DNA of 64,000 nucleotides, taken from NCBI GenBank assembly GCA_020636745.1, contig JACJXH010000006.1, positions 62,001 through 126,000 of the forward strand, read 5' to 3'. The notes below the pieces were generated by a model. The model had not been told where the DNA came from. It saw only the letters and a program-made list of their open reading frames with translations, and did no database searches. Source of the stretch: Lentimicrobiaceae bacterium. GTDB lineage: Bacteria > Bacteroidota > Bacteroidia > Bacteroidales > Lentimicrobiaceae. This document shows, one piece after another, positions 8,066-16,442 of the stretch. Within the stretch, counting starts at the first letter, position 1. Each line of letters begins with the position of its first letter. The position numbers were made by a program, and so were the translations under genes.

Positions 8066-9199
8066 TTATCTTACTCTATGGTATTTGAATGAACTGTCAT
8101 TCAAGATATCGGCAAGCCATTCATATGAACCATCTGAATAAACGATAGCCAATTCAGGGTAAGTCTCATTGTATTCAGTATCGGTGTACATTCTGAACTC
8201 AATATCACCTATTTTGGCGTTAATTCCGGTATGGCTTAATTCCATATCCAGCTGGTTGTTCAGGAAGTTCAAATCATAGGAGCCCTGGTTCATATCAACT
8301 TCATCCATGTGGTTTTGAATAGCAGCCATATTCATCCAGCCTTCAGCTTTAAGCGGAGTAACTGTTTGGCTGCCAATGGCTTTTGTTAATTCTGTCATGT
8401 CAGAAGAATAATGCAGATCCCAATCGTATGCCATCAGCACGTTTCCTGATTCTTTAAATGTAAGAGATGTGTTGAAATCAGTGCCGCTGCCACTCAGGCT
8501 GGTTTGAAATTCATAAGGAGCCATATTCATACTGGCAGTCATCCCTGTTGGAAATCCACTGTCGTCATACGATGCAGTATAAGTCATGGTCATTTGACTT
8601 ACATCGTCAAGCTTCAGGGCAACACTTACATTTGTAGGAACCATTTCCTCGTAAGTTTCTGTTACCCATGTCTGCATATACTCATCATAATAAGTTTCAG
8701 TATAAGAGATGGTTTTGTAAGAGAGGTTGTCAAGCAAAAGAACTGCATTGTTTTGCTGGGCAGCATATGCAGCTTCGTCGGCAGGGAATGTTAATTGCAA
8801 TGATGTTGTACTGTTTTCAACCAACTCAAAGTCATCCAATAAGAAATTAAAACGATAAATGCCAAAATCGCCAACTTCGTTAGCTCCTTTTTCAGCGGAA
8901 TTATGGCGGAACGCTGATTTTACTTTAGCAAGGTGAAGTTTCCCTGAATTGAAAGCCAGATTTTTGAGATTTGACTTCCAGTCGCCATTGTCCATTAATT
9001 GGGTCAGAAAATCGAGTGAAACCATAGCTGGCTTATTCATCATACTTTCCATTTCAACTGAAATGGATTGGCTCGCAGTTCTTAATTCTGTTTTCGCCTC
9101 TGAGGCTGAAATCTCTTTCTTTTTCTCGTCTTTACCACATCCTGAAAATAAGATTATGGAAGAAAGAAAAACAAACGCGGCAAGGTGTCTTGTCTTCAT
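8066..9199 (-). CDS. Lipoprotein of unknown function (paralogue of the 10114-11127 product)
   Basis: A 377-residue lipoprotein: the signal peptide ends in the lipobox FSGC (Cys at about 21) followed by GKDEKKK. No known domain was recognised. The C-terminal part has LAIVYSDGSYEWLADIL, which aligns with LIMYYNDGSTENLEDLL near the end of the lipoprotein at 10114-11127, and both begin with a helical stretch after the lipobox; they look like diverged paralogues flanking the YiiX-like gene. It has a well-matched promoter of its own (9238-9268) and ends at the shared terminator at 8011-8052. Likely anchored in the outer or inner membrane facing the periplasm or surface. Confidence 0.75.
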   Translation of the reverse strand: MKTRHLAAFVFLSSIILFSGCGKDEKKKEISASEAKTELRTASQSISVEMESMMNKPAMVSLDFLTQLMDNGDWKSNLKNLAFNSGKLHLAKVKSAFRHNSAEKGANEVGDFGIYRFNFLLDDFELVENSTTSLQLTFPADEAAYAAQQNNAVLLLDNLSYKTISYTETYYDEYMQTWVTETYEEMVPTNVSVALKLDDVSQMTMTYTASYDDSGFPTGMTASMNMAPYEFQTSLSGSGTDFNTSLTFKESGNVLMAYDWDLHYSSDMTELTKAIGSQTVTPLKAEGWMNMAAIQNHMDEVDMNQGSYDLNFLNNQLDMELSHTGINAKIGDIEFRMYTDTEYNETYPELAIVYSDGSYEWLADILNDSSFKYHRVR

Positions 9200-9237
9200 T
9201 TTTTTGGTTGGTTTTGGTTGGTTTAATATTTCTTTAG

Positions 9238-9268
9238 CAAAGATATTAAAATTGCGTAAAAATCCAAA
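9238..9268 (-). promoter_or_regulatory. Promoter for the lipoprotein gene at 8066-9199
   Basis: Minus-strand -7 element TATCTTTG (CAAAGATA at 9238-9245) with TTTG (CAAA at 9265-9268) 19 bp upstream. This is a full match to the Bacteroidota promoter pattern, 39 bp before the ATG. Confidence 0.7.
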
Positions 9269-9339
9269 TATCTGTTATGAATTCTCAATTTCTGACGACC
9301 TTTGCACTTATGAAAGCAGGCAATAAGATAAAAGTAATT

Positions 9340-10077
9340 ATGCAACGATCAGAATTTGTTTTATTTAATCTCGTTCTTCTACTGTTTGCGTTTATGGGTA
9401 TTCATGGATGTACAGGCATATCTGACACTGCTAATGCCGAACAAATAGTGGTGGGCTCGGTTTTAAAAGCTAATAGTGACACCATTGAACTGAAAAGGGG
9501 AGATATTCTGGTGCGGCCTAATTTAAACCTTTTGCCGGGCTCATCGTTTGTGGCAAATGGTAAAAATTTCGGTCATGCTGCTTTGGTGGTCAAGGGGTAT
9601 AAACATACAAATGTTGATAGCCTGCTTGCCGGTGCAGTCATTGTGGAGTCAATTGCCAAAGATGTTCCTGCTGCATTTCAGGTGCGCGAAATCAACGCAA
9701 TGGTGTCCAGTCGGATGGAAGCTTTTGATAATCATAATTTTGGCAATTCATATGTCTCGAACCGATACCGTTTGCGGCTGCAGTTACATAAAACTCAGGT
9801 TGACAGTATTGTTGATTTTGCGTTATCCCAGAAGGGGAAGTTGTCTTCATGGAATGCTTCCAAGTATTTTCCTGTAGCTCAGGAGCAGCAAACTGTTGCC
9901 GGAGGTTTGATAAAAAATGAAACCTGGTATTGCTCATTGCTTGTTTGGCAGTCGTTTTTGAATGTTACCGGAATTGATTTAGACCCAAACGGGGGGTATA
10001 TGGTTTATCCAAATGACTTAATCAACAGTCCTTATTTTGATCAACTTCCTGAGGGAGAAGGACGCATAAGATTTTAA
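9340..10077 (+). CDS. YiiX-like permuted papain-fold (NlpC/P60-related) lipoprotein
   Basis: A probable cell-envelope cysteine hydrolase, 245 residues from the ATG at 9340 (ATG 9310 possible). The signal peptide ends in the lipobox IHGC. The fold is suggested by three blocks in order: GDILVRPNL, the histidine block NFGHAALVV and the late cysteine block WYCSLLVWQSFLNVTG, as in the YiiX/YebB-like permuted NlpC/P60 family, where the His precedes the nucleophile Cys. Family members may act on peptidoglycan peptides, amides or lipids; the substrate is not known. It is flanked on both sides by genes for two related lipoproteins, one diverging and one converging, which suggests a linked role in the envelope (inference). 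Confidence 0.72.
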   Translation: MQRSEFVLFNLVLLLFAFMGIHGCTGISDTANAEQIVVGSVLKANSDTIELKRGDILVRPNLNLLPGSSFVANGKNFGHAALVVKGYKHTNVDSLLAGAVIVESIAKDVPAAFQVREINAMVSSRMEAFDNHNFGNSYVSNRYRLRLQLHKTQVDSIVDFALSQKGKLSSWNASKYFPVAQEQQTVAGGLIKNETWYCSLLVWQSFLNVTGIDLDPNGGYMVYPNDLINSPYFDQLPEGEGRIRF

Positions 10078-10113
10078 TGGTTTTTCAGATGCCCGGCGCT
10101 TTATTAATTGAAA

Positions 10114-11127
10114 TTAATGGGGCATGGTGGTCTTCATGTTAAGAATTTTCCTGACAGAGAATAATAAATCTTCCAGATTTTCGGTGCTGCCATCGTTATA
10201 ATACATGATGAGATTTACACGCGAGCGGCCGGGTGCCTGCGCCAGTTTTACCTGACCAAGTTCAAACCCCTCTTCATCACTTAGCGTGATTTTTGTGTTT
10301 TTATTGAAGTCATTGAAGAAGTTTTCTGAAATTTTATCGGAAAAACAAAAGCCGGATGTCATTTCCACTTTTATCGGAAATACTTCCAACTCTATATTTT
10401 TGGCATCGTAAGCCAGTGAATTTGATAAAGTTTTCTTTACGTCTGACTTTATTCCCGCTTTAATAAGCAAGCGGCCAGCTTCACTCAGTTTAAATTTCAA
10501 TTCTATGTTTGACTTTTTTCTTCTGAAAGTGGTTGTCATCTGAATTTCAGCCTTTATTCTTCCGGCATCAACAGTAAAATCAGATGTTGCCGGAATCCCA
10601 TGCTTAAATTTGGTATGAAGTGTGATTTTCCCGATTGAGTGGTTGTTCTGATAAATTTCAGCATCCAGGTTGTCGGGGAAAACCATTCCCAAATCAGTGA
10701 GTGTTTCATGGAAGCTTTTTACTATAAGCTTATACGATTTTGACTGGTTTTTGGGGTTTTTGTATAGAATTATCAGGGAGTCAGAATCGGAAATTTTTTC
10801 AGGCAGGCTGTCGGTTGAATGGTACTCATATACTCCGTTGGCCCGTTTCATGTTAAAAGTGGATAACCCTGAACCGGCTATGGTGTCGTTTGATGTGATA
10901 AATGGCAATTGAATGCCGGGCAATCTGCGTATAAGCATCAACGCTTCAAAGGCCTCTGTGTCAGCAAGGCGTTTGGTAATTTGAATCATTTCATAGTCAA
11001 ATGCCTTGAGTGCTTTTTTACTTTGGTCAAGCGTGGCTTTGCGACGCGAACATCCTGATAATAAAACAACAACCAACAGGCAGAGAAGTAGAATGGGGCT
11101 GTTTGGTTTTATTTTAAAACTAAGCAT
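10114..11127 (-). CDS. Lipoprotein of unknown function (paralogue of the 8066-9199 product)
   Basis: A 337-residue lipoprotein from the ATG at 11127, chosen because the signal peptide SPILLLCLLVVVLLSGC begins shortly after it; a longer frame to 11172 would add 15 polar residues. No domain recognised. The mature N-terminus is helical and basic (SRRKATLDQSKKALKAF), and the C-terminus LIMYYNDGSTENLEDLL resembles the end of the lipoprotein at 8066-9199. It converges on the YiiX-like gene, with 36 bp between the stops. Function unknown. Confidence 0.72.
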   Translation of the reverse strand: MLSFKIKPNSPILLLCLLVVVLLSGCSRRKATLDQSKKALKAFDYEMIQITKRLADTEAFEALMLIRRLPGIQLPFITSNDTIAGSGLSTFNMKRANGVYEYHSTDSLPEKISDSDSLIILYKNPKNQSKSYKLIVKSFHETLTDLGMVFPDNLDAEIYQNNHSIGKITLHTKFKHGIPATSDFTVDAGRIKAEIQMTTTFRRKKSNIELKFKLSEAGRLLIKAGIKSDVKKTLSNSLAYDAKNIELEVFPIKVEMTSGFCFSDKISENFFNDFNKNTKITLSDEEGFELGQVKLAQAPGRSRVNLIMYYNDGSTENLEDLLFSVRKILNMKTTMPH

Positions 11128-11477
11128 AAGCCTGTGCGATTGATTTTGAAAAGGTTTGATTGCATCTGTCAAGCTATTTTCACTTTAGTGCCAAATTTTT
11201 GATTGTACGGACTTCGAAATTTAGCAGGAGACCATTCACAATCTTTCGTTTTAAAATTTCTGATTGAAATTAAAGCAGGACAGCCATATGTAAGATGGGT
11301 AACACTTAAAAAGATGAATTTTCAGTCAGGCTAAAATAACATCATTTAAAGATGATATAAAACTATATCCGGCATTCAGACTGTTTGTATATTATCTAAT
11401 ACCTGCATTACTTTAACTGGCGTCTGCCTGATACTGAAGTGTATACTGTAACAGTAAAGTCCGAACAGGTTTTGTAC
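11128..11477. other. Intergenic region without recognised features
   Basis: About 350 bp between two minus-strand genes. I saw no open frame with coding character, no full TAnnTTTG promoter and no strong hairpin. It probably holds the promoter of the lipoprotein gene ending at 10114 and the 3' end of the sugar transferase transcript. Confidence 0.4.
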
Positions 11478-12896
11478 TTATTTCCCTCGACCCTGAGCAA
11501 CAATTAAAACCGTATAGATTAGGATTTTAAAGTCCATGGCGAGCGACATATTTTCGATGTAAAGGATGTCAAACTTTAATCGTTCAATCATTTCATCCAC
11601 ATTTTCAGCATATCCATACTTAACCTGCCCCCAGGAAGTAATACCGGGTTTTACTTTTTGCAGGAGGCGATAATGTGGTGCGCGTTGAACAATCTGGTCG
11701 ATAAAATATTGCCTTTCGGGGCGGGGACCTACCAGCGACATATCGCCAATCAGTACCGACCAGAACTGAGGTATTTCGTCAAGTCGCACTTTGCGTAAAA
11801 ATTTGCCAACTTTTGTAATTCGGGGGTCTTCTTTTGAAGATAGCTGGGGAATTCCGCCTTTCTCGGCATCGCAATACATGCTTCGGAATTTAATCATGGT
11901 AAAGGGTTTGCCATGCACTCCCATGCGTTGTTGTTTATAAAGAACAGGCCCTTTTGATGTGAGTTTAATAATAAGACCAATAATCAGATAAGCTGGTGAT
12001 AATATTATCATGGCAATGATAGAAACCACAATATCAATAATACGCTTGATGGATTGTTGCCAGGCTGGCATAAGGTCAGGCGAAATCTGCAGCAAAGGAG
12101 CATGAAAAATTGAATTGGACCGAATTGTGCCCAAAAGGTAGTCCTGCATATCAGGAATTACCTTGATAACTACATTCGTATCTTCCACTTCCGTAATAAT
12201 CTGCTCAATGGTTTTAACCTCTGAGCGCTCAATGGCTATAATGACCTCTTCCACGCTATAATCTTTTATGATTTTTTTCAAATCGGTTATCTGTCCGAGA
12301 TGGTTCAGAAATTTTTCAAGCTTATAGTTGTTGTAACTGGCTGCATTCACAAAACCAACAAAATGATTTCCGCTTGATTTTTCCTGGTTTTCAATCTCGT
12401 TATATATAGAAATAGCATTGCCGTTGCTTCCTACAATAATGGTATTAAAACCTATTGTTTTGTGATGTATACGATATGCTGTAATGGAAGTAAGGGTGAG
12501 CCTGAATAAATATGTTGGAATGAAATGTAAGGCAAACAATACGAGAATAGACTGATAGTAATTCCGGTAAGAGATAATTGTGTCGTCAAGAATAAGCGCA
12601 AAGAAAAGGATGATAACACCTATGATGGTAATGAGCAGGGTTTGTCCGAGTTCTTTGAGCCGGGCTTTGCGGTAAATGCGGCGGTAAGTACCAACTAAGA
12701 TATAAAGACAAAGCCAGAATACCGGAATGAAAATCAGCCCGTAAATGAGGTTGGTGTCTTTGTAAATGGTCTCAGGATACTCGAATACGTTGGGGTCGAT
12801 GGAGTATTTCCGGAAAATGAAAAATGCTCCCCAGGCCAAAAAAGCCGAGAACAAATCCGCAATAACATACTTTGTTACCTGTAAAGTTTTATTCAT
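11478..12896 (-). CDS. Polyprenyl-phosphate sugar-1-phosphate transferase (WcaJ-like)
   Basis: Initiating enzyme of exopolysaccharide or O-unit synthesis: it transfers a sugar-1-phosphate from a nucleotide sugar to undecaprenyl phosphate at the inner membrane. The 472-residue protein has four to five N-terminal membrane segments, a central CoA-binding-like/Rossmann region (about 150-260) and a C-terminal bacterial sugar transferase domain starting KRIIDIVVSIIAMIILSPAY. Family signatures are KFRSMYCDAE, RKVRLDEIPQFWSVLIGDMS, VGPRPE and KPGITSWGQV. Its start codon overlaps the stop of the upstream lipoprotein gene by 4 bp, so the two are translationally coupled. No other polysaccharide genes are nearby; the specific sugar is not determinable. 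Confidence 0.93.
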   Translation of the reverse strand: MNKTLQVTKYVIADLFSAFLAWGAFFIFRKYSIDPNVFEYPETIYKDTNLIYGLIFIPVFWLCLYILVGTYRRIYRKARLKELGQTLLITIIGVIILFFALILDDTIISYRNYYQSILVLFALHFIPTYLFRLTLTSITAYRIHHKTIGFNTIIVGSNGNAISIYNEIENQEKSSGNHFVGFVNAASYNNYKLEKFLNHLGQITDLKKIIKDYSVEEVIIAIERSEVKTIEQIITEVEDTNVVIKVIPDMQDYLLGTIRSNSIFHAPLLQISPDLMPAWQQSIKRIIDIVVSIIAMIILSPAYLIIGLIIKLTSKGPVLYKQQRMGVHGKPFTMIKFRSMYCDAEKGGIPQLSSKEDPRITKVGKFLRKVRLDEIPQFWSVLIGDMSLVGPRPERQYFIDQIVQRAPHYRLLQKVKPGITSWGQVKYGYAENVDEMIERLKFDILYIENMSLAMDFKILIYTVLIVAQGRGK

Positions 12897-13795
12897 TTCG
12901 ATATATTAAAATGCACCAGTTTTAAGTTGTCTAATGCAATCAGCGATTCCTCTAAGCCTTCTTCTTTCTGAGCGCCAAAAAAGATTTGAAAATCAGTAGC
13001 AGAAGGCGTGTCATATTTGGGAACGGTAAGGTTTACATATATTTTTTTCCATTCGTCGGTTTTGTTCAGGTAGAGCAAGGGGCGTTGAACCCTGATGCCC
13101 GAAGCCAGATATATGACTCCTACTACCATCGTTTGATTGGCTTTATAATTCATTTCAAGAAATACAGCCGCTCCGTTTCCTGGGAAATCATATTTGCCAA
13201 TGGTGGTAGCTTCAAAAACGGCGGTATCACCCGTCATTCTGATAAGTGCAGAATAATTATTATCTTCATTTTTATATCCAAATAATAAAGCCGGATCGTT
13301 GCTTTTTATAATACCTACAGTGCTTTTGGCTGTGGTGTCGAGTGTTATACCGGTCAAATCAAAGTTTTCGAGCCAGGGGAAATCTACATTTGACTTGTAG
13401 GTTACAACTGCATCAGAAATAGTAATGACACTATCCTGAACCAGATTGAGTGTTCGTTCAATGGTGCTGTAAAAAGGATAAATACTGCGGGTGTTGGCTA
13501 TGCCATTGATTTTAATTCCTGGCCTGATGGTGATTTTTTGCTGACCCTTTCTTAAAATTGGCACTGTAGCCGGAAGTTCAAAAGCGCCAATCAGTGTTTC
13601 ATCAGCATATACCCATGCATCTGTAATCTTATGAGAAGCTGTTCCCTGATTGTAGTTTGATATTAAATCAATTTGTTCAATGTGGATGTATGATGGAACC
13701 AAATCAGGATTGTCCTTTTCTTCACAACCAACTAAAAAAGTGGAGGTTAAAAAAGTGAAAGTAATGAACCGGGACAGCTTGGTAAAAATCCTCAT
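12893..13795 (-). CDS. Lipoprotein of unknown function, coupled to the sugar transferase gene
   Basis: A 300-residue lipoprotein from the ATG at 13795; the signal peptide TFTFLTSTFLVGC supplies the lipobox and the start (a longer frame to 13846 lacks signal-peptide character). The mature part is mostly beta-rich, with the segments SYIHIEQIDLISNYNQGTAS and KITDAWVYADETLIGAFELP resembling surface lipoproteins of Bacteroidota that carry a PEGA-like or jelly-roll fold, but I cannot name a family. The stop overlaps the sugar-transferase start (ATGA), suggesting a shared role in surface polysaccharide or capsule assembly (inference). Confidence 0.7.
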   Translation of the reverse strand: MRIFTKLSRFITFTFLTSTFLVGCEEKDNPDLVPSYIHIEQIDLISNYNQGTASHKITDAWVYADETLIGAFELPATVPILRKGQQKITIRPGIKINGIANTRSIYPFYSTIERTLNLVQDSVITISDAVVTYKSNVDFPWLENFDLTGITLDTTAKSTVGIIKSNDPALLFGYKNEDNNYSALIRMTGDTAVFEATTIGKYDFPGNGAAVFLEMNYKANQTMVVGVIYLASGIRVQRPLLYLNKTDEWKKIYVNLTVPKYDTPSATDFQIFFGAQKEEGLEESLIALDNLKLVHFNISK

Positions 13796-13900
13796 AATTC
13801 CATACATATTGCTTACTATCGTGAATACCTCTTCAACGCAGTACAATGTAGATTATTGCCTGCAAAGATGATATTTTTAATTTTTTTTATTTAGGTATTT

Positions 13901-14887
13901 TTAAACCAGATTTGACGAGTTGTTCATTTTTTCAATAATCCGGTGGGCGAGGTCCAGGGCAGCGTAACCATCATTAATGGTGACAGACGGAATGGTGTTG
14001 TTGATAATGGCATCAGCAAAACTTTCCAACTCAGTTAAAATCGCATTAATAGGTTTGATTTCGGGTTTGTCGAACAGTATTTGCTTGGGCTGTTTTCCGG
14101 GTCCCAAATCAAGTACCATGGCTAAAGGGTCGGCTGTTTCCGGGTTTACTCCGCGCATTCTGATAATTTCAGCTGTTTTATCAAGGAAATCAACCGCAAT
14201 GTATGCATCGCGCTGGAAAAACCTGGATTTGCGCATATTTTTCATTGATATACGGCTTGCAGTGAGGTTTGCAACACATCCGTTGGCAAATTCCACTCTT
14301 GCATTGGCGATATCAGGTGTATCGCTAACTACTGAAACTCCACTGGCGCTTATTTTCTTAATCTCTGACTTTACCACACTCAATACGATATCAAGGTCAT
14401 GAATCATCAGGTCAAGAATAACCGGTACATCGGTACCACGTGGATTGAACTGTGCCAGCCGATGTGTTTCAATAAACATTGGGTTGTCAATAAAAGGCTC
14501 GGCTGCTATAAATGCCGGATTGAACCGCTCAACATGGCCTACCTGAACTTTTACGCTGGCTTCACCAGCCAGTTTGATGAGTTCAAGTGCTTCTGAAGGT
14601 GTAGTAACCACTGGTTTTTCAATGAAAACATGCCTGAATCGTTTTAATGAGCGCGAAGCACAGTCAAAATGTGACAGGGTAGGTGTTACAATGTCAATTA
14701 CATCTACTGCTTCGATGAGTTCATCGATGCCCGAAAAACTTTTTACTTCATATTCCTCTTCGACTCTGGCCGCATTTTCAGGGTCGGCATCGTAAAAGCC
14801 AACGAGTTGATATTTAGCAATCTGCTTGATGCATTTGATGTGAATTTTTCCAAGATGGCCTGCGCCAAGAACTCCGATTTTGAGCAT
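13901..14887 (-). CDS. Gfo/Idh/MocA-family oxidoreductase
   Basis: NAD(P)-dependent dehydrogenase, 328 residues, cytoplasmic. The Rossmann N-terminus shows KIGVLGAGHLGKIH (about 3-16), the acidic residue after beta-2 in GFYDADPE, and the family motif EKPVVTT near residue 93. The C-terminal alpha/beta domain holds the typical GHVERFNPAF and DLMIHDLDIVLS, where Asp and His form the catalytic set. Such enzymes act on sugars, inositols or sugar nucleotides; the substrate cannot be fixed. A role in sugar-nucleotide metabolism next to the sugar transferase is possible. It is transcribed away from pcm. Confidence 0.88.
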   Translation of the reverse strand: MLKIGVLGAGHLGKIHIKCIKQIAKYQLVGFYDADPENAARVEEEYEVKSFSGIDELIEAVDVIDIVTPTLSHFDCASRSLKRFRHVFIEKPVVTTPSEALELIKLAGEASVKVQVGHVERFNPAFIAAEPFIDNPMFIETHRLAQFNPRGTDVPVILDLMIHDLDIVLSVVKSEIKKISASGVSVVSDTPDIANARVEFANGCVANLTASRISMKNMRKSRFFQRDAYIAVDFLDKTAEIIRMRGVNPETADPLAMVLDLGPGKQPKQILFDKPEIKPINAILTELESFADAIINNTIPSVTINDGYAALDLAHRIIEKMNNSSNLV

Positions 14888-14974
14888 AGGAAGTAATTTG
14901 ATTCGGTGGTTAGTAATTATGACACGGCGAAATTAGTATTTTTACATCAAAAACAGAAACCTTCGTATTACTTC

Positions 14975-15637
14975 ATGACTCATAACAATTACACTGATAC
15001 TTTTCGTCATAAAGGGCTTAGAAAGAAGCTGGTAGATAGTATTCGCAAGAAAGGGATTTCAGATGAAAATGTACTCAGCGCAATAGAATCTGTTCCGCGA
15101 CATCTATTTTTTGATTCAGGATTTCTTGAATTTGCCTATGAAGATAAAGCTTTCCCGATAAGCGCCGGCCAAACTATTTCACAGCCTTTTACTGTGGCAT
15201 TTCAAACGGAACTTCTGAAAATTAAAAAAGGGGAAAAGGTACTGGAAATTGGTACAGGTTCTGGTTATCAGGCCAGTATACTTTATCAAATGGGCGCAAA
15301 AGTTTATTCTATTGAGCGTCAGCGGGTGCTTTATTCCAAAGCCAAAGAACTGCTTCCAAAAATTGGTTTTGGCGTTAAGTTGTTTTTTGGTGATGGCTAT
15401 AAAGGTCTGCCTGCTTTTGCACCTTTCGATAAAATTATTGTAACTGCCGGTGCTCCTTATGTCCCTGATGCTTTAACCGAGCAGCTTAAACCCGGTGGTA
15501 TTCTGGTTATTCCGGTTGATGACGAAGAAGGCCAGTTGATGACTTCGGTTTGCAAACATGCCGATGGGCATCTTATTACCGAATATCACGGCCGTTTCAG
15601 ATTTGTGCCTTTACTAGGCGACAAGGCGCATGAGTAG
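14975..15637 (+). CDS. pcm: Protein-L-isoaspartate O-methyltransferase
   Basis: SAM-dependent repair enzyme that methylates isoaspartyl residues in damaged proteins, 220 residues from the ATG at 14975. A frame open to 14906 adds 23 residues without family similarity. Signatures are VPRHLFFDSGF, the acceptor-binding AFPISAGQTISQPFTVAFQ and the SAM motif VLEIGTGSGYQASIL, followed by YSIERQ and IIVTAGAPYVPDAL. Length is normal for the family. It converges with the DUF2271-like gene, with only 4 bp between the two stop codons. Confidence 0.95.
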   Translation: MTHNNYTDTFRHKGLRKKLVDSIRKKGISDENVLSAIESVPRHLFFDSGFLEFAYEDKAFPISAGQTISQPFTVAFQTELLKIKKGEKVLEIGTGSGYQASILYQMGAKVYSIERQRVLYSKAKELLPKIGFGVKLFFGDGYKGLPAFAPFDKIIVTAGAPYVPDALTEQLKPGGILVIPVDDEEGQLMTSVCKHADGHLITEYHGRFRFVPLLGDKAHE

Positions 15638-15641
15638 ATGG

Positions 15642-16430
15642 TTATTTCTGAGGCAACACTGTAACGGTGATTTCAGATGCAATTCGCAAAGCAGTAGTTA
15701 ATGTTTCCAAATCGTGATACAGGTTCCCGTCTGCACCGGAGTAGTGGCTACGGCCTATGGGGGTGAGTTTGTACCTGGCATTCATCTGATGGGGGTCTAT
15801 TTCTGCTGCATAAACAACTGCCGGTTGTGATGATGTTTTATATTCCTCATCGTCAGGATATTTGGTGTTTGTCCAGTACTCGTTCCAGTCCCATGACTGA
15901 TTGATTTCAAATAATATTCTGAATTTGCTGTCGATTGTTTTATCAGTACGGGTGTATAGGGTGAAATTATCAACAGGAGTGGCTCCGCTGTATGCATCAG
16001 GCACTTCATAACCCTTTGAGGGTACAAGCGAGCCTTTGTTGTTTACAATATTGCGTTTGTGCATCCAGTAAGGCAGCGCAGCCGGCCTTGAAATTTCTCC
16101 GGGTTGCCATTTGCCTTCAGTTTTTTGTCCGAATGAAAATATGCCTGTAGCAATTGAGCGGGCTACATAAAGAGTTTGAATGTAGTTGCCATCCATGTCT
16201 TCTATCCAAACAGCCATCAGAGGGTGATTGTGTTCTGGCCCTTTTTTGAATTCAATGATTAATTCAATGCCAGTTCCCTGAATATTTGTGGAAATGGTGT
16301 CAATGGATGTTGAAACTGTTTTTTTGTTTAAAACCTGAGACGTTGCCCCACCAGGAATAAACAATCCTGTAACCAATTGCAAGCTCAGGAAAATGGCAGC
16401 ATTCACAATGATTGATGATGTGTCTTTCAT
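15642..16430 (-). CDS. DUF2271-like secreted protein
   Basis: A 262-residue exported protein; the ATG at 16430 starts a signal peptide (a GTG four codons earlier is less likely). The middle has the DUF2271 pattern: ELIIEFKKG, then PLMAVWIEDMDGNYIQTLYV and later LPYWMHKRN. DUF2271 proteins are periplasmic, of unknown biochemistry, and often sit with iron-uptake or PepSY genes. The gene begins 12 bp after the stop of the TonB-dependent receptor on the same strand, so the two probably form an operon and the protein may assist uptake of the receptor's ligand. The last quarter, after the LTPIGRSHYSGADG segment, looks specific to this protein. Confidence 0.65.
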   Translation of the reverse strand: MKDTSSIIVNAAIFLSLQLVTGLFIPGGATSQVLNKKTVSTSIDTISTNIQGTGIELIIEFKKGPEHNHPLMAVWIEDMDGNYIQTLYVARSIATGIFSFGQKTEGKWQPGEISRPAALPYWMHKRNIVNNKGSLVPSKGYEVPDAYSGATPVDNFTLYTRTDKTIDSKFRILFEINQSWDWNEYWTNTKYPDDEEYKTSSQPAVVYAAEIDPHQMNARYKLTPIGRSHYSGADGNLYHDLETLTTALRIASEITVTVLPQK

Positions 16431-16442
16431 AAGGTTCACTGG

